Below are positions 1 to 13,300 of a stretch of DNA of 64,000 bases, piece by piece. Numbering within the stretch: the first letter of the stretch is position 1; each line of letters begins with the position of its first letter. Source of the stretch: Siderastrea siderea (lineage: Eukaryota; Cnidaria; Anthozoa; Scleractinia; Rhizangiidae). A program made the translations under genes and the position numbers. The stretch covers positions 35,615,269 to 35,679,268 of the forward strand of contig OZ034975.1 in assembly GCA_964030785.1 (NCBI GenBank). Direction: 5' to 3'. Below the pieces are notes generated by a model that saw only the letters and a list, made by a program, of their open reading frames with translations, had not been told where the DNA came from and did no database searches.

Positions 1-476
1 TAACAGACTGGGCTTATGACGTGTCAATTATGACGTGTCGTTACGTCACAATGACATCACAAACCCGCCATTTTGAATTTGAGGCCGCCATTTTGAATCC
101 CAAGCCTGCAGTCATACAGCTGACCATGCCGTCACCAAAAAACATATGATTTTGGTTCCAAGAAACATACTTAGTCAAAACAAGCACACAAAAGTAAAAA
201 AATACCTTCTTCTTACAAACGAAGGGGAAAAAAACTGAAAAAAGACTGAAAAAAGACCGAAAATAGTCAAAATACACTTCTGAGTAGATGGTTGCTATGG
301 AAATGTTAATCATCATAGACACATCATTGACACAGGAAAAATTTTCTCTGATAAAATTTTACAAAAGGTCAAGAGATTTGGTGATTATTCGTCCAGCCGT
401 TCAAGAGTTATAATTCGTTAAAGTCGACGCAGGCACAATGTGCCCACCCCCCCCACCAGGCAGAATAGGGTTCATT
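1..476 (+). repeat. TTAA-type miniature element, family A, copy 1 (5' cut by window)
   Basis: This stretch matches 34840-35341 and 47964-48535 along its length, sharing the repeated TGACGTGTC motifs and the GCCGCCAT(T/C)TTGAAT block. The right end reads CAGGCAGAATAGGG, the same terminus as the complete copy at 48 kb. The left end lies outside the window. The small minus-strand reading frame inside it is repeat sequence, not a gene. Confidence 0.8.
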
Positions 477-1090
477 GAAACAGGTGTATAAAGTGCACGC
501 TCGTAAATTATGAATTGTTAGTGAATAATGACATTCACTTAAATCAAAGGGAGGACCCAAGTCACATGACTTTGCTGCTCCCTATCTTTCTGCTCAGATG
601 TTCTTTAATTTAAAAACAAGGAAACAAACAAACAAACAAAGAAGAGGCAAAGACCACTTAGACGAAGACTAAGGCTTTGTGATACATGCAGCTAGAACTA
701 TTGTGGTGACAACTTGTAACAATCGCTTAATACGAGTAATTGTATCTATACCGCAGTATGTCGTCGAAGAACATCTTATTCAATAAAAACTGGCTAAGCT
801 TACTGGTGTGAAGAGAATTTTATTTATTATGAGCCATTCCGTTTACTCTCCCCACTGTATTTAAAAGTTTGCATTCGCACTCAGACCGGAGAAGTGATAC
901 ACCTGAAAGCATATAATAGATGCAAAGGTTCATTTACACACAAAATCGCAGTGGGGGGTGAAAATGCAGGCACAGAATATTTTGTTTATTTGTTTATTTG
1001 CATAACTTCGAACGCTTTTAGACGTAAAGAAATGAAACAAAGAAAATGCAGGGTTATACTAAATGATTTATTTCGCTGTTTCATGCACAG
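477..1090. other. Region 5' of the first visible RTK-A exon
   Basis: No exon could be fixed here. RTK-A must have at least one earlier coding exon ending in phase 1, and no convincing signal-peptide exon with a donor site is visible. At 878-895 lies CACTCAGACCGGAGAAGT, which resembles a motif upstream of the start of RTK-B (16462-16480) and of the third locus (61858-61873). The true 5' end could therefore be here or upstream of the window. Confidence 0.4.
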
Positions 1091-1354
1091 TCGCTGCAAC
1101 CATTACAAACATTTCCTCATCTGTGTCCAAGTCATGGATTGGTCAGACAGTGAGGCTAAAGTGTGTATCAGACGGAGTTCCTACTCCAACTCTGTCCTGG
1201 CACACACCTGAGGGAAGGAAATTTAACCCAGTCAAAGCTAAAGAAAACACAGTGGACGTGACAATGAATTCTGATCAAGATTTTGGACATTATAAATGCA
1301 CAGCTGAAAATGGTTTTGTTCCTAGTTCAAGAACGGTTCGTGTACTGCAAATAA
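1091..1354 (+). CDS. RTK-A exon, Ig domain
   Basis: Phase 1-1 exon with acceptor TGCACAG and donor GTAAGT. It encodes an I-set-like Ig domain: Cys in VRLKCVSDG, Trp in LSWHT, and the second Cys in the typical [12 protein letters not shown] motif of strand F. It is the first exon that can be assigned; sequence upstream remains open only briefly in this frame. Confidence 0.85.
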
Positions 1355-4300
1355 GTAAGTAAATAATGATTGGTTTTGTTAGGAAGTTTGCAGTTGTCTA
1401 GAGGTGGATAAACAGATGTCAGTGTAACATATTGGAAACAAGCATAAACGGCTGAACTACAACTGTCATCCATGAAGCATTCCTGCTTTTTATTCGTCTT
1501 TTATCCATCTCTAAATTACAATAGTGGAACATTCACAATAGAGCAAAGAGAAAAAAAATAACGATGATGACTCTTATAAACCACGAGGCCAAGAGAAACT
1601 GCCCCTAGAGGCTGAAGGTTGTTCTGACAATTTTTTTGTTGCTGGTGAAATGTAGACTGGTTTGAATTGTTAATTATTCAATAAACTAGTCCCAATTACC
1701 AAAATGAATTTTACTCTTATGAAGAAGTTGTATGAAGCATGTACAGTTAAACTCAGTTTCAAACGTTTTTATCGAAAAGTCATCAAAATTTCTTTTTGTA
1801 AGTAACAGATAAAAGCCCTCGTTATGTTCCGTGCGAGTTATGAATAGCCAATAAACAGCCAAGGCTTCGGTTCAATGACGCTAAATGTCGTAAATGATAT
1901 TGAAAATGATTGAATTAACTTTATTTATACACGGTAATAATTTCAATAAATTGGTTTTCCAATTAGTCGTGTTCCTTATTAACCTAATATTAAAAAAAAA
2001 AACTAAAATGCTCATAAATAATCGCTATATTACAATGACTTAAGCTTTTCTTACCAATACCAATGCTTGGAAACTTTAATATTCTAATTATTAAGAAAAA
2101 AATGTCATCTAATCTAACTACCAGGGTGGTCCCTCCTCAAAAACGCTTTGAAGCTATCCAATGTTTTTAAGTCCCTGGCATGGTTTCGAAATGCATTCCA
2201 TGCTGTTGCCACGCGGTAAGCAAAAGATCTTTTAATGAGTTTTGAGTTTTGGTTTGGGCAACTGCATGTCGAACTAACTGCTTCTGAGGTTAAAACTAAT
2301 GTTGATCCCTGTGGGACACCACAACTACGTACTTATGCATTCCTCATTAGACAAAACACCATTAACAAAACACTTTTGATGTCTTTTGCGAGGTATGACT
2401 CAAACCAGTCTAGAGATTTGTCCTGGATACCGTAGAAATTCAACTTGCGCACAAGCGTTGCTTGATCAGTTTCGAAAATCTTTTTAAGATCAATGAATGA
2501 AGACGTTACCGGTTAATAGGCCTTCGTCCATGTTTCTAAGCCATACCCTGATGGCTCTCGTCCATGTTTGTAAGCCATAAATCCGTTGCAAAAATCGCCG
2601 TTGCAAAAATCGCCGCTAGGTTCATTGGCGAAAAGTGTGTAGCAATGCTCTAACGAGAAATTCATCCTTAATATGTCCGCAGTTAAATTTTTGTACCAGC
2701 ATCCTTATACAAATCATATTTTATATTGTTCAAAGAAAGGTAGAGATTTCTTGAGACGAGATTGATGTAGTTCAATATTTAAAAAAATGGTGATCGCATT
2801 TTTTTTATCTAGAGGCACCAGGTCCACTGAGCATTACCACAACAGCTGCAGACATTCAAGCAACTTCACTGACGGTAAAATGGACTGCACCAGCTGATGA
2901 TGGAGGGAGCCCTATCACTGCATACCGAGTGGTCATTCTGCAAGGTGGAAAAGTGATGAAGAATGAAAATGTTACTGACTCCTCTGTTAGAGACAAGTTT
3001 ATCGGAGGCCTAGAGAAAAACACTTACTACACTGTAAAGGTATACGCCAGGAATTATGTGTTTGAGGGAGTTGCTGCTCAAAAGATATTCAAGACAAAGT
3101 ATGAAGGTGATTATCCATGTAAGGCTTAACGTTTATGCGCATCGGTGCTGCCACGCAAAGTTCTGCTGCATCATGTTTTTATAGTTTTCAAATATATTGG
3201 TAGCCTATTTACAAATAATTGAGTACACTGAACTCAAACATTCATTTGCAGTAAACGTAGAAGCCGCCACTTACCTGAGGTGTTAATTTCCAACTATTTT
3301 AATAGACACAAACTTCATAATTGATTTCATGACTTTTTGTTTGATCTTAAGAACAAGTTAATTAACTGGCAGTAAACAGGTTAGGTACATTTCATTTTTT
3401 GCCACGGAACACCGATAAAGCTAACTCTGAAGAAACAAACTAAAACAATAAATGCTTAATCGACCACTCCCCACCGACACCGTGAGAGAAGGGGTGAGAG
3501 GCGGGGTGGGGGGTGGGGTATGTTGACCGCAATTCCATCTTTGGATTATGCGTAATTAAAGATTACTATTAATAAATTATTGTCCTTACCAGCTTTTAGT
3601 AAATGAAAAATTAAGCTTTCGGCAACACTTTTATCTACCAAAAAGCTCAAATACAATGAAGATCAAAGGTCGATGATATAACTATATGGTTTATTAGGGA
3701 CCGCTGCTCAGCAACGTTTGTATTTTGACTGATGAAATCTTATTCAAAAGGCTTTTCATTGAGGAAAGTGGTCACTTAAGGGACAAATTAAACACAGTGT
3801 TTGACCAATAATTTACTGAAATGAAAATGTCTATCACTAAAAGAAGGTTGTCATTTAATATCAGACAATAGTTGCTTGTTTGAATTGTATTTTCATAAAG
3901 TTAAACACAATTTAATATCTGTCCTTGTTCATATCTCTTTTCAATTAAGGCGTTCCAGCAGCAGCGAAAATTATAGGCTTGCCTGCAGAAACGAAGGAAG
4001 TTAAAGTAACCATTAAATGGAATGAGCCCCAGAACAATGGAGCATCCATCACTATGTACACTGTGTACCAAAGAACTGTGAGTGATAATGGTACACCAGG
4101 AGAATGGAACCCAATATACGCAATTAAAGATCCATTGGATCGACAAGTTGCTGTTAAATTGGAGAAAGGCAAGAATTATGAGTTTGTTGTAACTGCCACA
4201 AATAGATTTGGCGAGAGCTTGAAAGATGGCGAAAAAATCAAGAACATCGGGGTGTTGGGAGGTAGGTTCATGCTTGTAGGTGTTCGTCTCTGGTCATTGG

Positions 4301-7300
4301 GGTAATAAGCATAAGAAATCATTGGTTTATATGAGGGACAAATTACCTGTACATGAACAAGTTAGTCAGAACAAAGCCGGGTTCATAGATTTGAAACCCT
4401 TAAATAGGCCGAAAAGAAATCCCATAAGAAGAAAGAAAGGAAACTCGAGTCATTTTTCAAGCTGTAGGGGGCCCACTGTAAACTCGTTTCGTTGCCATTC
4501 AACTGAAGAAAACGGGCGGAACGGGGAAAATGAGCCCATTTACCTATTTTTTGATAAACGGGTAAGGGTTGTAATTGAGCACACCGTTAACCATAACCAC
4601 CACTACCAACAACAATGGCCGGCGTTGAAAAGTATAAACAGAAGAATGCCTGAAATGTTGACTTTTCGAATTTGCATGATATGAGATTGAGGCTGGGTGT
4701 TCATGTTGATATTAATGATGTGCTTATTACATTCTAACTTTATTGCATTCACTGAGTCTATCTATAATATCAGTGCATCTTTCCCACCAGATTTAAATAT
4801 CAATGGTAACTTAATTAAAAATGGCGAGAAGTGCAAGTGAGACTAAAATTGCAACTTCTATATAAGAGGCAGTATTTATCGGATTTATTAGAAGCGCGTG
4901 ATTTCATTGTTTATGTTGGCTTTCGCTTTTCAATTGTACGTTACTTTGGGAAGATCAATCTCTTCTTTTTTGAAATGTAGTTCATTGGCTTAACGTTAAG
5001 TTTCAACTTTACAAACTAACTGAGTGGTTTGTTTCCATTACCGGCTATGTCTGAACAGATGCTCCGGCGCCCGTTCAACTTACAGTTGAGGTAAAGGGCA
5101 GTGAAATAACATTGAAATGGAAAGAACCAGAAAACAACGGAGCAGCCATTACAAAGTATTTAATCTACCAAAGAAATGTGAATGATAAGGAGTGGAAGAA
5201 GCTTGAGGACATAACCGATACCTCCAAACAAGAATATGTTCTTAAAGGGGAGGAAGGCAAGGAGTATGAATTTGTGGTGACTGCAACAAACAAATATGGT
5301 GAAAGTTCGAAGACTGCCAACATACAGAAGGTCAAGATATCAGGAGGTGAGCCTAATGTTACTTTTCTCCTTTCAAATTTGAAAATGTAATTATTATCAA
5401 CTAAGAGAAAAATGAAAGCAAGATTGCCTTCAACACGAACGTTGTCAATTGACTTCTAATTGTAAACCTATATTTTGTGAAAACAAACTTAATCTATTTT
5501 TGGAGCACTCGACAAACTTGACAGTTTGTCGTCTGTCGTATAATATGTACAGGTTTATTTCGTAAGCTCCACTTAATCTCACTTGAAGCCAAATTGCAAG
5601 CGAGAACGCAGCTTTCTAAGCTGCATTTACTTATATATTATTTTTTTAGTTTATGTGGCAATTTCGTCCTTTCACATTTTGGTATTTTTGCTGTGCTAGT
5701 TTACTGTAGCAGGCTGTAAAAAAGTTTTGTTATTTTTTTTGTACGTTTTTCTTAGGTACCATAAAACATCCGGAAAATCAAACAGGTATGGGTATCAACG
5801 TTCCCTGTAAGCGATCTGACGTTATACGGTGACGCCATCCTCACATAGAGCTCAAGATAAGTAAAACTTGGCCAGTTGGTAAAAATGCGCGGAGTTTTGG
5901 GGACGAAAATGCGAATGAAATCTGACTTTTAGCCACATCCCACAAGCCTCACATTTCATTCGCTTGTTATCTTCATGTGGGATCCTTGAGCCCAAGTATT
6001 AGCTATGCCATGCTGATGAGGCCTAACAAGGCCGAAACAGCTGTCCATGGCTGCTAACACTTGGGCTCACTATTTTTTCTGGTAGATTGAGGGGTAATGC
6101 CCACTACGAACGTGGCCATAGTGCGGTATTTAGTGGCTATATTTACCTTTATCACATTTGTGCAGTATTCTGACTTTTTTCGCTGGAAAGTAACTATTCT
6201 ACGCACTGAAGACCTTGTATTTGATTAGTCATATAATGTGACTAATAAAGAATAAAAATGACATTTCACGGCTTATATTTTGGGTGTGAAGGGACTACAG
6301 AATTGTTTATCTGCCTTTTAGGTTCTTCGTGTGGTGCCCTACATGCTGCTTACATCTCGGTCATCATTGTTCTGCTGATAGTCACTGTTGCTCTAAGTTT
6401 CGTGCTCTGGCGAATGCGTAAGCGTCTTGGTGAGAAATGCCCAAGATGCGGGGATCTTATAGCTATGGTTAGTGATATGGTTAGTGATATGTTAACACAA
6501 GATGCGATCTAGGGGCCATATATGTCAATAAAACCAGGTAGTTTATTGGAGCATCACCACAAAAAAAAATTCTTGGTACTTGCCTTGAATCTGTGGCAGA
6601 GAAACTATATAATGTTTCGCATTTTTGCCAGCCGAAACTTTTGGCAATTTCTTGCATTAAATAGCTGCAAAAATTCGTCCGCAGTCAGTTTTTGCCTTAA
6701 TTTCTTTAAAAAAATAAGAACAATTATAATAATGCTAGACTCTTTCCGAATTGATGTATTACTGGGCACCTAGATTAGCAACTGCTACCTGTGAGCTAGT
6801 CCATTGATGTACGGATTTTTGAATGAAGTTGAAAAGTTGAGTTGAAGTTAAAGTTGCTATCTTTCGCATGTGCGTTTGACTTCGTCGACCGAGAAACTCA
6901 GCGAAATGTTACCAACGTTTTGGGGGAAATTTCGTCAACAGTAGGAACAGAAGTCTATATTAGTTCAAATTTGTTTACATTAATGACTTTTGCAAAGTCA
7001 ATATGTAAACATATCAAATTATGTATTATTATTTAGTTCAGTTATATCAACTTGCATGGTTATTGCATGGTTATTCTGTTTTATCAACTTACAGCAAGTT
7101 TCCTCCTTTCATTCCGCATTTTCGTAGCATTTGATGCCCATGGAAAGGTGATACATGTACCTGGATAATCTCTTGTGTACAGTTTACTTATTGTACTTAT
7201 TACAATTATTTCTTTATTATGCTATGGCAACCAACCTAGGCAAAACATGTCTACACCTACATCCACAACTTACAAAACCCTTGTCAGAACGCATATGGTT

Positions 7301-10300
7301 CGTGTTATTTAAGGTCTGAAAATACTTCTCGTTTGTTTAACTTTACTAATCGTTTTGCTTCATTGAATTCCAGAATCCCGTAGCCGCCCAGGAGACAGAC
7401 AACACACAACCCTCAAGCGTGAGTCAGACGAATGAAGCTCCGACTTATGCAACAATAGGTAGAGATTACATGCCACTTCATCCCCCAGTAAGAAGGTGGG
7501 AAATCAGGCGGGAACATGTCAACATTATCAAAGTCATCGGTAAAGGAGCCTTTTCTCACGTTGCCCAGGCAACAGTGTGGAACATGTGCGATAGCCAGGA
7601 ATACAACACAGTTGCGGTCAAAATGCTAAAAGGTGTGTTAATTTTTAATTATTGTAGACATTGGACGCTAACTATTCGGCAGAAATGACTGGCCACTCCA
7701 TTCAGTTTGTAAATGGCAGGTGTCATTTTGAAGGACTCAGTTTCTATCTGTTCTGTGTAATGGAACATTCTGTAAACAGTATTCACTGTTTTAAAGGAAT
7801 TGAAATGATGGGGCTTATCCTTAATATTGACCCATTCCGTCTACCAAAGGACTGTTCCCCTTAGCTCTCATTGGCACTGTGGAGCTTCTTGAAAAATAAA
7901 AATAAGCGTGGAGTTGTGAAGTGTGATAATAAGCGGTTAATGTAGACGTCTATTTTAGAGAGGCTTTTAACAAGATGTAAGCGAGCATATTACGGATGGA
8001 AATTAAGTTCTTTCCTTCTACAGCGAATGCCTCAGAATCAGACCGAAAGGATTTGCTGTCAGAACTCGAGTTAATGAAGAAGCTAAAACCTCATCCTCAC
8101 GTGATCAAGCTGGTGGGATGTGTCACTAAGAGTGGTAAAAGATTTTTTTCTCGTAATATCACATGTGTATGAACAGTTTTCTTCTAACGAAATTAAAACA
8201 TTCTTACAAATCCTAAACAGTCAAAAGAACAATACACCACAATTAGCAGGCAAGGCACTAAATTTGAGAGAGAGAGATCAAAAGAAGACAATGTCGTCAG
8301 GTATGTGAAATTACATTTGTCACGTGAACGAGTGAACACTGTTTTCAACAGACATTAATACATGAGTGCTTATAACATTCCTTTTTGACTGTTCACGCCT
8401 GGGCATGCAATTCAGTTATCATTTAAAGCAATGCATTGTCATATACACATGTGCGACCCAAGATTCTTCGTGACCTAACCTTGCCTGTGGTTTAACGCCC
8501 AATGGGGACATTAATTTCTTCTTGGTCCCATGTTCGTGTAATGCTGAATATACTCTTCTTATTTTAGAAAGGTTGCTGAAGATACCCCAAGATATGAGGG
8601 TGTTTTCGCTGCCAACTGTTGAATCACTTTCTCAATTCGCCGTCATGGGTTTTTGTTTTTTTCCGCAGAACCCCTTTTGGTCCTTATTGAGTATGTTCCT
8701 TTTGGAGACCTCCTGGGCTACTTAAGGAAGAGCCGAGGACTGAATGACACATATTTTAAGGACCCGGATGTAAAACCGCAGACCAGTCTGACTGCGGATC
8801 AGTTGATAAGGTTCGCTTGGCAGATTGCTGATGGAATGTGTTACCTGTCATCGAAAAAGGTTTGCTTTTAATTCTGTATTCATTCACCCTCCTACAAATT
8901 AAGACAAGGGAACACGGCCAGTCTGACATAGAGCCAGAAAAATATTCGGATTAGAACTTCGAAATTTAAATCCTTAACCTGATACAGGAACTGAACTTTT
9001 CCTGATATATTGCAAATGCAGTCCGATAGCTTTAATGAAGCTTTCCCTCGGAAAGAAATGCTGATAATATTTAATTGCCCTCTTATTTTACATTGCATCA
9101 AGTTAAGTAATGCACCACTAAACCAATTGTTTCTTCCAGATTATCCATCGTGACTTGGCTGCGAGAAATATTCTTGTTGGCGAAGGAGAGAAATGTAAGG
9201 TGACAGATTTTGGGATGGCGAGGAATTTGCATCAGGATAACATATATACCCGAAAAAGTCGGGTGAGTGTCGGAAAACCTTTCTGATAGCAATCGAATTA
9301 CGTGATTTGGGATAGCTGTTCTTATATCGCTGGAATAAATCAGCCTTGCGCTTGTTCAAAGACAAAAGTTGCAGAAAACCCACTTGAGATTAAAATAGAC
9401 AGCAGCTCGGAAAAAAAATTCTAAAATTTTCTGCAACTTATCCTTTCAGCTCAAGAATCTGAACAAATCAATCTTCTTTCACAAATATCCCTTCAAAGAG
9501 CCTGAAACATTTCGAGAAAGCAAAAAAGGACATTTCAAGTGTTTTGCGTATTAAAATGTTCTCGTTGGGTGCCCCTTATTATTTGCAGTATACGACCAAA
9601 ACATGTCATCATTGGTTTCTTGACGAACTATGTTTAGGAAATAAATATCAAGTTGTTTCAGTTTTCAGTTTTGTTTTACCAGAGCTTAAACTTGAAAGAG
9701 TAACAGGGAATACTGATCCAGTAAATAACGATTAAACAGTATAACAGCTTGTTTTCTAGAACCTGGCAATATATACCGTAAAATTCCAATCATAACCCCC
9801 TCCCCCTCCTCCCGAATATAAGCTCCCCAAATCTCATTCGCAATAAGCCCTCCTATATTAAATTTACATCCCAAAAATGATTACGGCATAATATTCTCCG
9901 ATTACAAGTTTCTACAAAAACATCCGTATTATTCTACCTACGTTAATAGCAATCTGAACACTGTACTCACAACAACGGCCTTATTTATCGCAACAGGAGC
10001 AAATTTACATTGTATAAAATCAGATATTCTTGATGTAAATTTGTGTAGTGTCCCTTCGCTTGAAGTAGAAAATGTGGAAAAATCCTCAGACGTTTGGCTG
10101 CTGTCTCTTCATCAGCGAGAAATAATACCGTTAATTAGTAACGCGTATCGGTTAATTTTAAATGTTAGAATTGTATTTACGACACACGCGCGCACTAAAA
10201 AGTAACAATCAAAGAAATACAAAGTCGACGTTCATTCCACTTGGTTGTAAAGTCTTGCAAAGGAAGATTAATCTTGCTTTCATGCTGCGTCCTGAAACCC

Positions 10301-13300
10301 ACACAGATTACGGACACTAGCATATCGTTCATACTGTGTCCTGGGGATGAGAAATGTAGAAAACGAGATAATTTCAAAGTTCGGTAGCACCATCGTTGTT
10401 TCTGTCGTATTGCATTCTTCATACTCTCTTAAATAGACTGCGAGAAAAGTCTCTAATTTTGGCGATGGCGATTGTGGGGCAGGCGAAACACACACGCGCG
10501 TGCGAAATTTCGAGGAGATGCGACACGAGGGGAGCGCTAATTTTCGTCGCTCCCCTCGTGTCGCGTCTCTTCGAAATTTCACTCGCGCGTGTGTGTTTCT
10601 CCCGCCCCACAATCGGCATTGCCAAAATTAAAGACTACTCGCAGTCTACTCTTGAGAACGTTTACGAGGAAGTTCAATTCCTCCACTTTACACCCATACT
10701 CCTTCTGGCGCTGCGTTTTCAGACGCAACACCCCTCATTTTCACACAGACGCAAAATCCCTTTTTCAAATATAAGCCTAACCATTTTAGCATAAAACCTT
10801 CCAATAATTCCCTTCCCCCGAAAATAAGCCCACTAGAAAGGCCTTTTGGACAAATATGAGCCCACGGTTTATCATCGGAATTTTACGATACATTTTTTTG
10901 TCATATCTATATACTAGACGTTATTTTCGTTCTTTTAAAGGGTCGTCTGCCTGTTAAGTGGACTGCTTACGAGGCTCTGTTGTATGGAATATACACAACA
11001 CAAAGTGACGTGTAAGTAATCAGTTTAGAACTAGACATAGTTGGTTACTTTCCTTGATATCGTCATAATTTGGAGATTTCATGGCACTATTTAAAATAAA
11101 AACGGTAGAGCTTACCTCGGCACTCTTTATTGTTGCGATACGAGCTAGGTTATAAAAATTTAACAACATTCACGTTATCTAAAATCGTTGAATATATCAC
11201 GTTGTTGTGAGATGTGAAATGTGGTGGCCAATTGCAAGTGAAATCAACTGTTCGAATCAACATCATTAACAGCATTGAATTTAATAAAAAGTTTAATGAT
11301 CTATCCTGAAGATTAATTAATTAATTAATTAATTTTTTAAATAAATTCCAATTCCAGTTCATTCATTTATTAACTTATTTCTAAATTCCAATTTGATCTG
11401 AACGCAGAGCTTGAAGAGCCACCTTGTTGATGTGCCACTTCTAACGCTCATTTGTTTATTTTATTTATTTATTTATTTATTTTGTAGTTGGAGTTATGGT
11501 GTTCTTCTTTACGAGATCCTTACTGTTGGTAAGTTGTCGGTTCTACATAGTTCACGATCACGATTTAGTTCATGATCACAGTCATAATGGAAAACAAGGA
11601 GAAAAGAGATATGCAGACCAAAAAAAATGCGACGCTCACGATATCGATACCTTACGATGATCGAAAGGCATCATATTACATTGCTGTGTGATGTGTACTG
11701 TCAAATGCCTCCGCGCAATTATTAAATCTTTGTCTTTATTTAATCTAGGTGGATCGCCATATCCGGATATAAATGCTAGTCAAATCGCCGGTAAAATTAA
11801 AGAAGGATACAGAATGCCAAAACCGAGACACCTGGATAGCAAGCTGTAAATATCTTTTAATGATTGATTGATTTATTATTGATCTATTTTTATGTATTTA
11901 TTCGTTTGTTTGATTGTTTATTTATTTATTTTAATTTATTTTAGTTGTAATTAAAGCAGAACATTGTTATTTAAAAAGGTTTTAAAAATGTGAGTGGAGA
12001 CTTGCGGAAAGGGCCTTCATCTTATTCGGATATCTCTGTTCAGTCCATGTAAAGAACCTCCGTCAGGTGCTTTTCACGTTCAGATTAGCTTGTTGGCTGA
12101 ATATGCTACCAGTTAATTAAACGCAAATGTCTTATCCTCCAATGTCCCACGTGGCCTTGGAGTTTTGCATCCTCCAGCAAGCCAAACTAAGTCATGTTAG
12201 GATATAGGCAAAGGGCGCTGTAAGATTTAGTCTCGCACGTGGTTGTTTTTAGGGAAGTCGATGCAAGAGTAGTCCTTGATAGAAATCTGACGCATTCGTC
12301 AGCACCGTATGGGGGTAACAAATTGCCCTTCCCCACCCCATCACTAAACGTTACAGTCATCGAACTCACTGCAAGTCCACAACGCTAGAATGTATTTTTG
12401 GGGGGTTTGCTTATTATAACTGTTGCGTTATTTCTATGGATTAGGTTTGATATCATGCTGAAATGTTGGGAAAAGAATCCGAATGATCGACCCACGTTTA
12501 ACGACCTAAGGAAGACTATGAAAGACATGGGTAGAAACCACGAGGTAAAAGAACCAATAAAAAATATCAATTTCCTCTTGGAAAAAAAAATGTGTTGAAA
12601 ATACTAAAATTTACTTGCAGTATAAAATGCTGCAAAAACAAGATATTCAATGTATTGGTAAAATTACGTGCTATGTAAGTTACAAAGCAATTAACCTAAT
12701 CTCCAAATGATAAGATTGCCTGCCTTTTGCTGTGCGACTCACAGAAGTTTGACTACTTTTAATTCATTTGGATACAATTGGCTCTTACCATCGATTATCC
12801 AATCGATCGATTCGCATACTTTCGTGACATTCACTATCCAATCAGGGTTCAATGACAGCTCGCTTGTGTCCTTGAGCTAGCTTTTTGGAAGCTACCCACT
12901 ATCCAATTCTGACTGGATGTCACAAAGTGGTTTCTCTTTTGAGCGTTGCGCTGTAAGACGTGTTGCGACAAGTAACTGTTCCCCTATTCTTCGCACGTGA
13001 TATTATTGGCTCTTACCATCGATTATCCAATCGATCGATTCGCATACTTTCGTGACATTCACTATCCAATCAGGGTTCAATGACAGCTCGCTTGTGTCCT
13101 TGAGCTAGCTTTTTGGAAGCTACCCACTATCCAATTCTGACTGGATGTCACAAAGTGGTTTCTCTTTTGAGCGTTGCGCTGTAAGACGTGTTGCGACAAG
13201 TAACTGTTCCCCTATTCTTCGCACGTGATATTAAGTTTCCTTACACTGTGCTTATTTTGACAAGCTTTATTTAGTTCTATTAAATGAATTCTGTTTATTT

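Noticed and set aside
965..1006. Possible RTK-A signal peptide (MQAQNILFICLFA)
   Set aside because: The frame stops after 13 codons and has no consensus donor before the stop.
4280..4684. 134-codon open frame in an RTK-A intron
   Set aside because: No domain or family motif, and it sits between well-supported exons.
7384..7632. Alternative RTK-A kinase exon start at the AG of CCCGTAG
   Set aside because: It would fit phase 1 directly after the membrane exon but has a poor pyrimidine tract and loses the mini-exon shared with RTK-B; kept only as a fallback.
10396..10794. 132-codon open frame over the foldback
   Set aside because: Matching frames on both strands are produced by the inverted repeat.
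11313..11333. (TTAA)n as a transposon target
   Set aside because: A simple repeat with no inserted element beside it.
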